64,000 nt of DNA from Parabacteroides goldsteinii (GCF_015550595.1 NZ_JADNBB010000026.1:31110-95109); one strand, 5' to 3'. Numbered from the stretch's first letter, positions 1 to 10,076 are shown. Program-made: numbers and translations. Notes: a model not told the origin generated them from the letters alone.

Positions 1-1235
1 TTCAGATTCTCCCGGAAGCTTTTACCTTGCGACAAATCCGGAGCCTTTACTCCGGCATAATCGGCCAGTGTCGAAGCAAAGTCGACGTTCAGGATAATAT
101 CTTTATTACGTGTTCCGGCCGGAATTTCTTTCGGATAGCGGATCACGAAAGGCATGTGCAAAGGTTCTTCGTACATCATCCGCTTATCGAACATACCATG
201 TTCACCCAGGAAATAGCCCTGGTCGGAAACATAAACTACGATCGTATTCTTACTCAATCCCTCTTCATCGAGCATCTTCAACAGACGGCCTATATTATCG
301 TCGATCGTAGCACCACAACGCAGGTAGTCCTTGATCATCTTCTGGTAGATCTTCTTACGGGCGGCAACCTTATCCATACCTTTTGTAGAGAAAGGCAATT
401 CCGGATAACGGCACCACCAGGCATCCGGATCCTTCGAAGCGGTCTCCCAACGCCATCCCATATTCTCCAACTGCTGTCCGGTGAAAGCTCTGCCCGACTC
501 TTCCGGGCCGAACTCCATCATGCTTTCGGGTTCAGGGAATACCACATCGTCATAAAGATGTTTCATCCGTTCGGGGAAATCCCAGGGTTCGTGGGTTGCT
601 TTGAAATGGCAACACATCATAAAAGGTTTGTTCTTATCACGGTTGCGTATCCACTCCATGGTCTGATCGGTTACGATATCAGTCGAGAAGCCTTTTACCT
701 CCACACCTTGTTTCCCTTTATCGTCGTCCACCCAGTTTTCGGCAGTCTTGAAAATCGGATTGACATATTCACCCTGGTCGTGGAACACATTGAAATGATC
801 GAAACCGGCAGGTTGTCTCTTCAAATGCCACTTACCGATCAAGGCTGTCTGATAGCCACCGGCCTGCATTTGTTTTGCAATGTTATCGACGGCCGGCTCC
901 AGTCCATCCTCCAGGGTATACACACCATTACGGTGGCTGTATGCTCCGGTCATGATAGCGGCACGGCTCGGTGCGGAGATCGAGTTGGTACAGAAACAAT
1001 TATCCAACACACAACCTTCGTCAGCCAAACGGCGGATATTTTCATTCTTTACATAGTCAGCCAGGATACCTCCATAGATACCCCACGCCTGACCGGTATG
1101 GTCGTCAGACAAAATAAAAAGGATGTTCGGGCGTTCTTCCGCCTCTTTCTCCGTCTTTTTGTTCGAGTTGCAACCAATGATAGGCAAGCATGTTGCTAAC
1201 ATACCTGCCTTTAAAATTAGATCAGCGTTTTTCAT
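1..1235 (-). CDS. Sulfatase, Ser-type, partial (C-terminus beyond window edge)
   Basis: A hydrolase of the formylglycine-dependent sulfatase family, expected to remove sulfate esters from glycans in the periplasm or at the cell surface. The gene is read from an ATG at 1235 and runs off the left edge after about 411 residues with no stop. The N-terminus (MKNADLILKAGMLATCLPIIGC) resembles a lipoprotein signal. The metal-binding start NILFILSDDHTG follows, then the signature S-A-P-S-R at residues 87-91, so the catalytic residue is Ser87 and must be matured by an anaerobic (anSME-type) enzyme. A GKWHL motif lies further in. It begins 21 bp after the stop of the upstream sulfatase and is probably co-transcribed with it. 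The sulfatase subfamily and substrate cannot be assigned from sequence alone. Confidence 0.9.
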   Translation of the reverse strand, partial: MKNADLILKAGMLATCLPIIGCNSNKKTEKEAEERPNILFILSDDHTGQAWGIYGGILADYVKNENIRRLADEGCVLDNCFCTNSISAPSRAAIMTGAYSHRNGVYTLEDGLEPAVDNIAKQMQAGGYQTALIGKWHLKRQPAGFDHFNVFHDQGEYVNPIFKTAENWVDDDKGKQGVEVKGFSTDIVTDQTMEWIRNRDKNKPFMMCCHFKATHEPWDFPERMKHLYDDVVFPEPESMMEFGPEESGRAFTGQQLENMGWRWETASKDPDAWWCRYPELPFSTKGMDKVAARKKIYQKMIKDYLRCGATIDDNIGRLLKMLDEEGLSKNTIVVYVSDQGYFLGEHGMFDKRMMYEEPLHMPFVIRYPKEIPAGTRNKDIILNVDFASTLADYAGVKAPDLSQGKSFRENL

Positions 1236-1256
1236 TACCTAATATATAATAATATG

Positions 1257-2666
1257 TTATTTTAATTTTCCTGGTTCGCGACGTCCTGTTCCCTTCACAC
1301 GTGTCAGATTATCTCCCAGATCCTTACGCATATCATCAGCGATCTTCATTAATTTGGCAGCCTCTTCCGGATACTGGGATATGACATCGTAACGTTCTCC
1401 CGGATCACGACGCAGATCATACATTTCAGTCTTCTTCAGTTCCAGGTTTGTCAAATTTCCCGGCTGGCCGTCGTTACCCGGCGCGTAAGCACCATAAGTG
1501 ACATATTTATGTGGGAACACAAGTTTGAATTTACCGTCTGTCACAGCCTCCAAATCGTTTTTGTGATAATAATAAACGAATGACTCGCGTGGATTAGCAT
1601 CCTTTTCTCCTTTGATAAGAGGAACGATACTTACACCGTCGATCTTACGTTGTGGAAGCGGGGCACCGCTGAGTTCCGCCAATGTCGGCAACAGGTCTAT
1701 ATTGGATGCCAGTTTATTACAGGTTGTACCCGGCTGAACAGTTCCTTTCCAGTACATCACACACGGGATACGGTTACCACCATCAAAAGTAGTAGCTTTA
1801 GCTTCGCGAAGCCCTCCGGCCGAACCGGCATGGTTTCCGTAGTTAGCCCACGGACCATTATCGGAAGTAAGGACGATCAGGGTATTTTCTTCCAATCCCT
1901 GTTCACGTAATGCTTTCAATACTTCACCGACACTCCAGTCCAGTTCCATCATTACATCACCGTATAACCCCTGTTCACTCTTTCCTTTAAACTTATCGGA
2001 AACAGCCAGAGGCACATGCGGCATGGAATGTGCCAGATAAATAAAGAACGGTTTATTTTTGTTCTTCTTGATGAAGTTTACCGTACGGTTCGTATAATCG
2101 GTTGTAAATTGGGTCTGATCGGTGTTATAACCGACTATTTCGTTTCCATCGTAAGTCGGCAGATCCGGAAAATTGAAGACTTCCCCCTGTTGCGGGTGGA
2201 AAGGCCACATATCATTGGAATATGGCAGTCCGTAATATTCATCGAAACCGTTCTGCAAAGGAAGGAATTGTTTGGCGTCTCCCAAATGCCATTTACCAAA
2301 AACAGCCGTACTATATCCTTTTTGTTTCAGCAACTCTCCTATCGTCATTTCATCAGGACTGATGCCATAATCGGAACCCGGCCCCGGTGCTCCGGCAAAA
2401 CCGATACGGTTCGGATAACATCCGGTCAGCAATCCGGCACGCGATGCACCGCTGATAGGTTGTCCGGCAAGGAAATGGGTGAAACGGACTCCCTCGGCGG
2501 CCATACGGTCGATGTTCGGCGTTTTGTATCCGTAGGCACCGTTATAGGAAAAGTCTCCGTAGCCTGCATCATCGAGGTTGATGATAATGAAATTAGTGTA
2601 GTTTGCGGCCACACCAGCCATTGAAAATGCGGACGTAGCAGCCAATAAGAATAGTTTACTGTTCAT
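1257..2666 (-). CDS. Arylsulfatase-like sulfatase, Ser-type
   Basis: A complete 469-residue sulfatase with a signal peptide (residues 1-21), so it is exported. The metal-binding pair D32-D33 is followed by the formylglycine signature S-G-A-S-R at residues 72-76, with alanine in the usual proline position (allowed in the family). FGKWHLGD and a SDNGPWANYG segment match the conserved sulfatase core. Length is typical for a single-domain S1 family enzyme. It lies downstream of the SusC/SusD pair and phosphoesterase in the same orientation, suggesting that the locus handles a sulfated glycan such as mucin or a glycosaminoglycan; that substrate is inference. A perfect 16-bp inverted repeat precedes the gene. 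Confidence 0.93.
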   Translation of the reverse strand: MNSKLFLLAATSAFSMAGVAANYTNFIIINLDDAGYGDFSYNGAYGYKTPNIDRMAAEGVRFTHFLAGQPISGASRAGLLTGCYPNRIGFAGAPGPGSDYGISPDEMTIGELLKQKGYSTAVFGKWHLGDAKQFLPLQNGFDEYYGLPYSNDMWPFHPQQGEVFNFPDLPTYDGNEIVGYNTDQTQFTTDYTNRTVNFIKKNKNKPFFIYLAHSMPHVPLAVSDKFKGKSEQGLYGDVMMELDWSVGEVLKALREQGLEENTLIVLTSDNGPWANYGNHAGSAGGLREAKATTFDGGNRIPCVMYWKGTVQPGTTCNKLASNIDLLPTLAELSGAPLPQRKIDGVSIVPLIKGEKDANPRESFVYYYHKNDLEAVTDGKFKLVFPHKYVTYGAYAPGNDGQPGNLTNLELKKTEMYDLRRDPGERYDVISQYPEEAAKLMKIADDMRKDLGDNLTRVKGTGRREPGKLK

Positions 2667-2684
2667 GATATTATGTTTCTTGTT

Positions 2685-2726
2685 AAACTTTGCGAACTTT
2701 AAGAGTAGACAAAGTTCGCAAAGTTT
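2685..2726. repeat. Perfect 16-bp inverted repeat before the sulfatase pair
   Basis: Arms AAACTTTGCGAACTTT (2685-2700) and its exact reverse complement (2711-2726) are separated by 10 bp. The repeat sits between the phosphoesterase stop and the sulfatase start on the minus strand. No U-rich tail follows it in the direction of transcription, so it is not a classic terminator. It could be an mRNA-stabilising or processing hairpin, or an operator. Confidence 0.8.
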
Positions 2727-2772
2727 TCTAAAGAAACAAATAATATTATAGGAGTTTTCTTCCTACAAACAC

Positions 2773-3855
2773 TTAGGGTTCAATCACAATATCGAATTCG
2801 TCACAGTCGCCGGTACGCCAGGCAAACGACTCCGTTGTCGGAGAAATACCAAACAAAGGAGAATAAGTTTTTACCTTGATCGTTTTCCCATCCGGCATAA
2901 ATTCCAGGATACGCAACCAACCGTCTCCCCCGTTCCCATGCCAACCGCCTCCGGCTGTCTGAGCGTTGAACATCATTTGGAATACACTTTTCCCGGCTAT
3001 ATTCTTATCCGTACGGCGTCCTACATTGTGGCAGAAATCATCGACCAGACAATAGTGACCACAAATCAGCATACGGATATTGGAAGAGGGATACAACAGT
3101 TTCTCCCAGATCGCTTTCCCATAATTAGCCGGAGATACTTTATAGTTTTCGGATTCGATCACCGTTCCGTCCCACCGCAAATAGGAATGTGTCAGAACAA
3201 AAACCTTATGATCGGCAAACTTCTTACCGGCAGCTAAATCTTTCGCCCATTCGAGCACCTCATCACGGGGAGCAAACTCTGTCGTAATAACAAGAATTTT
3301 GCCCCAATGAGGTTCATCGAACGCAAAAGCCGCATTCTCCAATGTCGGTAATCCGAATGCATTATTGCAAACGCTGACTAATGAGTTTTTCCATGCACTG
3401 TTACGCTCCACCGGGAAATATTCAGGAAACCGGCACAGGCGGTTCTCCGAACGGGTATATCCATAATCATGATTTCCGCCACAAATGATATAAGGGATCT
3501 TATTATCTAACTTAGCAAAGGCATTGGAAGCTGCTTTCCATTGCTGGGTACTTGTCTGGTTTCCGTTTACATTATCCGGAACGATATATTCGTTTTGTTC
3601 CACCAGATCACCGGTACATAACACAGCCTTCACCGACAGTTTGTCCAGATTAGCAGCCGTCCATGCAGTCATCAGGTCGAAGAGCGGCTGGTTGGTATCG
3701 AACTTGGTATAACTCTGCGGGTCCGGTAAAAGGATCATTGAAAACGATTCGGCATCCGTCAATTCCGGTTTTCCCGCTCCCGGTTGTCCGCTTTTATTCT
3801 GAGCTGTTGCCATCAGAAATGGCAACAGCATACATATACAAATAAGTTTCTTCAT
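2773..3855 (-). CDS. Calcineurin-like metallophosphoesterase, secreted
   Basis: A 360-residue protein with an N-terminal signal peptide (about residues 1-18) and the metallophosphoesterase metal-ligand series in order: D45 in LLPDPQSY, G82-D83 in TGDLVEQ, GGNHD at 126-130, THSYLRWDG, and CGHY near residue 265. These ligands bind a dinuclear metal centre that cleaves phosphoester bonds. The substrate is unknown. Because it is exported and lies between susD and the sulfatases, it probably removes a phosphate substituent from the same glycan or processes a phosphorylated host compound. The gap to susD is about 30 bp, consistent with one transcript. Confidence 0.9.
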   Translation of the reverse strand: MKKLICICMLLPFLMATAQNKSGQPGAGKPELTDAESFSMILLPDPQSYTKFDTNQPLFDLMTAWTAANLDKLSVKAVLCTGDLVEQNEYIVPDNVNGNQTSTQQWKAASNAFAKLDNKIPYIICGGNHDYGYTRSENRLCRFPEYFPVERNSAWKNSLVSVCNNAFGLPTLENAAFAFDEPHWGKILVITTEFAPRDEVLEWAKDLAAGKKFADHKVFVLTHSYLRWDGTVIESENYKVSPANYGKAIWEKLLYPSSNIRMLICGHYCLVDDFCHNVGRRTDKNIAGKSVFQMMFNAQTAGGGWHGNGGDGWLRILEFMPDGKTIKVKTYSPLFGISPTTESFAWRTGDCDEFDIVIEP

Positions 3856-3886
3856 TTTATTTATCTATTCATTAAAGAGATACACA

Positions 3887-5506
3887 TCAGTTACCCCAAC
3901 CGGAGTGTTGTTGCAAATTCTTATTGGAATTCAATTCATCGGCAGGATAAGGCAGATCAAACAATTTTTCATCCCAGGCAAACCCGCCGACACGGGGCCA
4001 TTCTTCCTTCAATGTTCCCCAACGTTTCAAATCATAATACCGCATGCAGTCTACTGCAAAAAGTTCTACTCTCGATTCGTAGTTTATCGCATTCATGGCT
4101 TCTTGCCCGTTGGTGATTGTGAACGGCGGTAATACATCTTTATCGGCCATTTCTTCAGGTATATATTTCTCCGGATTAGCTAATGCGAACCGACGGGCAC
4201 GGGAACGGACTTTTTCTATATATTCGGAACATTTTGCATAATCAGGAGCCGACTTTAATGCATACGCCTCCGCAATATGCAAATAAACTCTCGGCAAAAG
4301 CATTAAATGGATATCCGTCCGTTTATTCCAGGTGTTCTCGCCATACCATACTCCCCTTTTCTGAACATCATAACCGGTTGCCGTATTGACAAGCCAGTCC
4401 TGTTTCCATGTCATCTGTTTTCCGGTTGTCGTTTCGACTTCATCCATGATAGTGAAAAATGTCGCATCGAAACGAGGATCACGGTTTTTCCAACTCTCAG
4501 TTGCTTTATAATAAGACGATTCATTTATCGGTTTACCGTCTATCGCTTCATAGAAATCAACCAATTCACGGGACGGATAAAAATAATCGCCGGAATAGGT
4601 ATCGCCGCGCATAATACGTCCGTCTTCACCCAAATCTTCGATAGTACCCCAATAGAACTCCCGGTATGTTTCCACACCACTGCCAAAACCTACCGAGAAA
4701 ATGATCTCCGGGCATGCTTCATAATCTACTCTCAACACATTCCCCGGATTTTCAATTAATGAATAGCCGTATTTCTCGACCTGTTCACCGGCTTTTATCG
4801 CATTCTCATACTCTTTTTCATACAGATAGACTTCGCATAAGTAAGCATAAGCCGCTCCTTTCGTTGCCCGGTTCTGATATTTATCCTCCCAGGCGTCCGG
4901 TAAATTCTGAGCGGCAAATTCAAGATCAGGAAGAACGGTCTGCTTAATGATCTCATTCTTGGGAGTTGCTGCTAATTGTACATCATCCTCATTGGTCGGG
5001 TCTGAGACAGAAACGGAACGCAAAGGAACATCTCCATAGAACTGGACCAAGCGGAAATACCAGAATGCCCGGATAAAGAACATCTCTGCCAGGTGTTTAT
5101 TGCGGGTATCTTCATCGATGATATCGGCAGGCATATTCTTCACTCCTTCGATATTTTTATTACAAACAGCTATCCCCTGATAAGCACGCTGCCAGATACC
5201 TTTCACCAGATTCGATTCATTCGGATTAAAGGATCCGACATAAAAAGGTTGGGCATCTTTAAAACCGGCAGACGATAGATCACCAGTCATTCCCAGTTCC
5301 AGTTGAGCGTCCGCCCAATGGGCATTCAGCTTCTGCAACTTGGCATAGCAGGCCATAGCCGCCAGGTCAGCATGCTCCTTCTGGGTAAAGAAAGTCGTTT
5401 CGTCAATTGAACCATAAGGATTCCGGTCCAGGAAATTATCCATACAGCTTGTTGTCAGTATACACAACAAGATCAATAATCCTATTATATTCGATTTCAT
5501 AACCAT
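3887..5506 (-). CDS. SusD/RagB-family nutrient-binding outer-membrane lipoprotein
   Basis: A 539-residue surface lipoprotein that captures glycan and closes as a lid over the partner SusC transporter. The signal ends in a lipobox-like segment (ILTTSCMDNFLDRNP), placing the acylated Cys near residue 21. The N-terminal segment followed by TPR-like helices (RAFWYFRLVQFYGDVPL; YAYLCEVYLYEKEYENAIK) and the C-terminal region (ESRVELFAVDCMRYYDLKRWG) match the SusD family. It starts a few bases after the susC stop, the invariant susC-susD order. Ligand specificity cannot be predicted. Confidence 0.95.
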   Translation of the reverse strand: MVMKSNIIGLLILLCILTTSCMDNFLDRNPYGSIDETTFFTQKEHADLAAMACYAKLQKLNAHWADAQLELGMTGDLSSAGFKDAQPFYVGSFNPNESNLVKGIWQRAYQGIAVCNKNIEGVKNMPADIIDEDTRNKHLAEMFFIRAFWYFRLVQFYGDVPLRSVSVSDPTNEDDVQLAATPKNEIIKQTVLPDLEFAAQNLPDAWEDKYQNRATKGAAYAYLCEVYLYEKEYENAIKAGEQVEKYGYSLIENPGNVLRVDYEACPEIIFSVGFGSGVETYREFYWGTIEDLGEDGRIMRGDTYSGDYFYPSRELVDFYEAIDGKPINESSYYKATESWKNRDPRFDATFFTIMDEVETTTGKQMTWKQDWLVNTATGYDVQKRGVWYGENTWNKRTDIHLMLLPRVYLHIAEAYALKSAPDYAKCSEYIEKVRSRARRFALANPEKYIPEEMADKDVLPPFTITNGQEAMNAINYESRVELFAVDCMRYYDLKRWGTLKEEWPRVGGFAWDEKLFDLPYPADELNSNKNLQQHSGWGN

Positions 5507-5512
5507 CTTCTT

Positions 5513-8500
5513 TTAAAATGTTAAATTCAAACCTACCAAAAATATTCTCGGAGTCGGGAAGTCGTCCCCCCAGTTCGTATAATGTCCGACCCCGTTACCA
5601 TTCTCCGGATCGAAGCCGTCAAACGATTTACTATGGATCGTAAAGAGATTCTCTCCGGATACGAACACGCGTGTTCTGAACGATTTTACAGGAACGGTAT
5701 AACCCAAAGTCAACGAGCGCAATTTCACGAATGACGTATTGGCAACCATCAGATCCGTCATCTCTTCATACGATTCGGACTGGATCAGTGCCGGATATTT
5801 CCCTTCAGGATCAGCCCCCAATGTCCAGCGGTTATCATACCAGTGACGGCTCATATTACGGTTTGGGAAACGGTTCTGGAACGACATCGGTGCATGTTGC
5901 TTCCTTCCGAAAACACCGGCAAACACAGCATTGAAATCAAATCCTTTCCAGTCGGCAGAAAGGGTAAGGCCGGCACTCACCTTGGGGATATAACTACCTA
6001 AGATAGTACGGTCGTCACTATCGATCTTGCCATTACCATCCAAATCGACATATTTCAAACGTCCGATCTTGGCATTTCCCTGCCCCATCGCTTTATATTT
6101 ATCGGCCTCTTCCCGGGTCGTGATAACACCTCCGGTCTTATAACCATATAATGCATCGACCGGTTCGCCGACACGATTGATCGTCACGCCGCCGTAACTA
6201 CCGATGGAGGTAACTTCTTCCGTTACACCTTCACTCAACTTCTTGATTTCATTATGCAGGAAAGAAACGTTTCCGGAGACACTAAACGTAAAATCCCTTA
6301 CCTTACCGTTATATCCAACTTCAAGGTCAAAGCCACGGTTCTGAACTTTTGCATAGTTCACGTTCGGTGCAGTCATACCCACAGAGAGCGGTAATACCAT
6401 ACTACGCAAAATACCGTCCGTACTCTTGATAAAATAATCGGCTGTCATAAACAGTTTACCGTTCAGTAAACCCAGGTCGAGACCGATATTGGTCATCGTT
6501 GTCGTTTCCCATTTCAGTTTCCTGTTAGACAAAGCAGTCTGGCTATATCCGTAATATAAAATCTGGTTATTTCCGCCATTACCCAACATCACTTTCTGGC
6601 TTTCCACAGCTGCTATGGTCGGATACCATGAACCGATCGACTGGTTTCCTAATTGTCCCCACGATGCTCTTAACTTCAAAGAACTAATCGACTTTACCGA
6701 GAAGAAATCTTCTTCAGAGATACGCCATGCACCGGAGAAAGATGGGAAAACACCCCAACGTTCGCCCCCTTTGAAACGGGAAGAACCGTCAGCCCTTAAA
6801 TTGACAGAGAAAAGATATCTTCCGGCATAATCGTAATTGACACGTCCGAACCAGGAAGCCAACGCCAACTGGCTCTTTCCTCCCTCCAACGTCCGATCGA
6901 TAGAATTTGTACCTCCATTGATCACATGCATATTATCTACTTCGGATACAAAATCCTTTACAACACCTTTCAGGTTATCCTTCGAAAACAGCTGCTGGGA
7001 AAAACCACCCATAGCATTGATCGTATGTTTACCAAAGACCTTATCGAAATAGAGCAAATAATCCGTTACCCACATAAACTCCTTCTGGCGGTTCTCCGAA
7101 TAGCTATTCTGGTTATTGGTCTGTCCCCCGTCACTGAAAAGAGGCTTAAATGCTTTATCTTCCGAATAAACCATATCGATACCTCCATTAAAACGGAACT
7201 TTAACCAGTCGGTGAACTTATATTCCACGAATAGATTATCCAATACGCGGTAATTATCGTTCGTAGGTGTGTTCCAACCCACTTCGGCGATGGCATTCTT
7301 GGAACTGGTATAGGCCGGATCGGGCTCTCCGTAGCTGCCATCCGCATCATAAGCCGGGATGATCGGCGCATTGAAAATAACATCGGAGTAACGGTTGTCT
7401 TTACTGCCTTTCGTGTTGCGGTATGCCAGATGCACATTGTTACCGATTGTCAGGCGACTATTGACCTGTCCTTCTATATTGGCACGTAAAGATGCTTTCT
7501 GGAAACCGGTATTGATGGCAATACCATCCTGATTCAGATATTCGGCAGAAAGGTAATAACGAGTTTTTTCACCTCCTCCCGATACACTGGTATTTATATT
7601 ATAAGTTGGCGCCGAGCTATAAATATAATCACTCCATTTGGTTCCTTTACCGAATGTCGAAGGATCGATACCATCAAACTTGGTAGTCGGATTTCCTCCG
7701 TCGATCGCTTGTTTATTGTCACGCATTTCCTGAATGGCTGAAACAAATTCTTCCGCAGTCAGCAAATCCATAATATTGGAAGCTGTTTGCATACCCCATG
7801 TTGCATTGACGGATACTTTAGCTGCACCGGTAGAACCCTTCTTGGTTGAAATCAAAATAACCCCATTGGCTGCACGTGATCCGTAAATAGCAGCAGAAGA
7901 AGCATCCTTCAAAACGTTTACAGTCTCGATATCACCGGGATTCAAAGTCTCAAAACCGGATGTAACAGGAACCCCGTCAATAATAATAAGCGGATTACTG
8001 TCGCTACCGCTACCGAAAGTCCCGACCCCACGTATCTTGATAGATGTCTCAGCTCCGGGGAAACCGCTGTTGCTCAGGACAGACATCCCCGACATCTTTC
8101 CCTGTAAAGCTCCTCCGACTGAAATATTCGAATTGGTAGCCAGATTTTCGCCGCTCAGGACAGAAGCAGCTCCCATCAAATCTTTTTTCTTCATCGTGCC
8201 ATACCCGACAACTACGACCTCTTCCAGGTTCTGTGCATCGACCTGCAACTTAAGATTATGGACCGTCTTATTACCCACTTTTATTTCCTGCGGAAGATAT
8301 CCGATATAAGAAACAAGCAGGATATCATCATTACCGGCCTCAATTGCATACTTTCCGTTCAGGTCTGTGACCGTACCGTTCGTTGTTCCTTTGATAACAA
8401 TATTCGCACCAATGACAGGTTCCCCGTTTTCATCAACTATTACCCCGGAAACAGGACGTAATGATTGAGAGGAAAAAGATGCAGGTCCTCCCACCGCTTT

Positions 8501-8833
8501 CTTACTGACAGAAATGGTATTATCCGTTCTGTCGAAATGTAATCCGGCCTGCTTCGTTATTTCTGCCAATACGGTAGAAAGGGAAGCATCCCGAAAGTTT
8601 AAACTTAACGATTGATTCGCTTTAAGGACTGTTTCTCCATAAAAGAATTTTAAGCCTGTCTTTTCGGATATCTCCTTAAAAATCTTTTCTACAGGCTGAT
8701 TCTGTACTTGAATTGTTATTTTCTCTGACTGGTTCGGTTGGGCGGCCAAAGGCTGTAAACACAAAATTGCTAAAAAAACAAAATGTGCGAAATAACCGAC
8801 CCGGCGATACTTCTTATTAGTTAGGAAGTTCAT
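5513..8833 (-). CDS. SusC/RagA-family TonB-dependent transporter with N-terminal STN domain
   Basis: A 1106-residue outer-membrane transporter. After the signal peptide comes an STN (secretin/TonB N-terminal) domain at about residues 40-110, then a carboxypeptidase-regulatory-like domain (about 125-205; GVIVDENGEPVIGANIVIKG), the EEVVVVGYG segment, the plug (KDLMGAASVLSGENLATN...) and a large beta-barrel ending in IFLVGLNLTF. The STN domain marks this as a signalling transporter that passes ligand occupancy to a FecR-type anti-sigma factor. Such a gene (9031-10011) and an ECF sigma factor lie just upstream. Energy comes from TonB-ExbBD, encoded elsewhere. The 197-bp leader contains a strong hairpin. 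Confidence 0.96.
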   Translation of the reverse strand: MNFLTNKKYRRVGYFAHFVFLAILCLQPLAAQPNQSEKITIQVQNQPVEKIFKEISEKTGLKFFYGETVLKANQSLSLNFRDASLSTVLAEITKQAGLHFDRTDNTISVSKKAVGGPASFSSQSLRPVSGVIVDENGEPVIGANIVIKGTTNGTVTDLNGKYAIEAGNDDILLVSYIGYLPQEIKVGNKTVHNLKLQVDAQNLEEVVVVGYGTMKKKDLMGAASVLSGENLATNSNISVGGALQGKMSGMSVLSNSGFPGAETSIKIRGVGTFGSGSDSNPLIIIDGVPVTSGFETLNPGDIETVNVLKDASSAAIYGSRAANGVILISTKKGSTGAAKVSVNATWGMQTASNIMDLLTAEEFVSAIQEMRDNKQAIDGGNPTTKFDGIDPSTFGKGTKWSDYIYSSAPTYNINTSVSGGGEKTRYYLSAEYLNQDGIAINTGFQKASLRANIEGQVNSRLTIGNNVHLAYRNTKGSKDNRYSDVIFNAPIIPAYDADGSYGEPDPAYTSSKNAIAEVGWNTPTNDNYRVLDNLFVEYKFTDWLKFRFNGGIDMVYSEDKAFKPLFSDGGQTNNQNSYSENRQKEFMWVTDYLLYFDKVFGKHTINAMGGFSQQLFSKDNLKGVVKDFVSEVDNMHVINGGTNSIDRTLEGGKSQLALASWFGRVNYDYAGRYLFSVNLRADGSSRFKGGERWGVFPSFSGAWRISEEDFFSVKSISSLKLRASWGQLGNQSIGSWYPTIAAVESQKVMLGNGGNNQILYYGYSQTALSNRKLKWETTTMTNIGLDLGLLNGKLFMTADYFIKSTDGILRSMVLPLSVGMTAPNVNYAKVQNRGFDLEVGYNGKVRDFTFSVSGNVSFLHNEIKKLSEGVTEEVTSIGSYGGVTINRVGEPVDALYGYKTGGVITTREEADKYKAMGQGNAKIGRLKYVDLDGNGKIDSDDRTILGSYIPKVSAGLTLSADWKGFDFNAVFAGVFGRKQHAPMSFQNRFPNRNMSRHWYDNRWTLGADPEGKYPALIQSESYEEMTDLMVANTSFVKLRSLTLGYTVPVKSFRTRVFVSGENLFTIHSKSFDGFDPENGNGVGHYTNWGDDFPTPRIFLVGLNLTF

Positions 8834-8886
8834 AACTTTGGGAGTTTAATTGTTGTTTTAAATAGAAATATTAAAAACGACTCCGT

Positions 8887-8927
8887 ATAAAATAATACCG
8901 GGAGTGGACGCTTTGGTATTATTTTAC
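8887..8927 (-). promoter_or_regulatory. Hairpin in the susC leader
   Basis: The segments at 8887-8899 and 8915-8927 pair at 12 of 13 positions around a 15-nt loop. The stem lies about 55 nt upstream of the susC ATG on the minus strand. I see no TAnnTTTG element between it and the gene. It may be a terminator/attenuator between fecR and susC or a leader structure that controls susC. Confidence 0.5.
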
Positions 8928-9030
8928 AGGAATTTTGAAAGGAAGGTCTGCTGCAGGTCTTCCTTTTCTTTGGTGTTTTTTCAGGTTGTATCTTTCATAA
9001 CATTTTCGATTAACAGGTTAATAATCAACT

Positions 9031-10011
9031 TTATTTATAGAGTATAATTTTATCGCCCTCCTTGCGGTACTTTATATCCGTAGAATACCGGATAGACTTA
9101 AGAACCGATTCCAGACTTTTATTATCATGTTCTCCATATATATAATTATCATAAGGAACATTGCCGGAAAACTCAATCTTGCAGTTGTACATTCGCTCCA
9201 GTTCTTTTGCAACGCTACGGATCGGCGTCTTGTTGAAATACAGACCTCCATCGATCCAGACTGTTGCATGACGTGCACTTTCATTCCGCTTCTGTATCTC
9301 CCCGTTTTTCCTGGAAAAGACAAGCTGCTCATCCGGTAACAAACGCATCATAGCATCCGTCATATCCACCTGCACTTTCCCGGATCGCACACTCACCAGG
9401 ATCTGTTCGTCAGCATCATAGGCTTTTACGTTGAATGAGGTACCCAATACCTTTACACTGGCATCTTTAGTGGAAACAATAAACGGTTTATCTTCGTCAT
9501 GCTCCACTTCGAAAAAGGCCTCCCCATCCATTTCTATCCGACGGAAATCTTGTGTAAACCGTTCCGGATATTTCATAAAAGAGCCGGCATTCAATACGAC
9601 TTTCGTTCCATCCGGTAAAATAATCCGTTTATGTTCCCCGTTTTTAACCCGTATTTCCGTATATGCCATATTCTGCAAATCCGTTACCCTCGAGAACCGA
9701 TAGACTCCTAATCCCACAGAAACAACAAGAGCCAGCATAGCGGCATATTTTAATAATGAAACGAACGGGAATTTCTTCTCTTCCTTACGGATACGGTTTA
9801 ATAATATACGTGCCTCCATCGTATACCGTTCATGTTGGAGAGATGTTGTTTCCTCCCCCTGTGCCGCCTGCCATACCTGATCCATTTCATCATCCACCTG
9901 TTTCGTATGCTGTTGCGTACGAAACAGGTGGATGATCCGGTCGGCATCTTTACGGGTATATATTCCGTTTACAAATCGTTTTAAAATAGTATTTTGTTTC
10001 AATTGCTCCAT
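9031..10011 (-). CDS. FecR-family anti-sigma factor
   Basis: A 326-residue membrane regulator. The N-terminal cytoplasmic part (about 1-80) would bind the ECF sigma factor. One membrane span follows (about 84-105; LLKYAAMLALVVSVGLGVYRF region), then the periplasmic FecR domain (RVKNGEHKRIILPDGTKV; GEAFFEV; KDASVKVLGTSFNVKAY) and a DUF4974-type C-terminus (GLYFNKTPIRSVAKELERMY) that contacts the STN domain of the transporter. Gene order sigma-fecR-susC on one strand is the standard trans-envelope signalling arrangement for inducible glycan loci in Bacteroidetes. Confidence 0.95.
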   Translation of the reverse strand: MEQLKQNTILKRFVNGIYTRKDADRIIHLFRTQQHTKQVDDEMDQVWQAAQGEETTSLQHERYTMEARILLNRIRKEEKKFPFVSLLKYAAMLALVVSVGLGVYRFSRVTDLQNMAYTEIRVKNGEHKRIILPDGTKVVLNAGSFMKYPERFTQDFRRIEMDGEAFFEVEHDEDKPFIVSTKDASVKVLGTSFNVKAYDADEQILVSVRSGKVQVDMTDAMMRLLPDEQLVFSRKNGEIQKRNESARHATVWIDGGLYFNKTPIRSVAKELERMYNCKIEFSGNVPYDNYIYGEHDNKSLESVLKSIRYSTDIKYRKEGDKIILYK

Positions 10012-10076
10012 CTCTTTTTACGTGTATATAAATAGTACAGAGATAAGGAGTATAACTGGGATGCCGTTAACTTTTA

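Noticed and set aside
27..1199. Long plus-strand open frame of about 390 codons
   Set aside because: It is antisense to a sulfatase whose catalytic and metal motifs are clear on the minus strand, and its translation has no recognisable domain.
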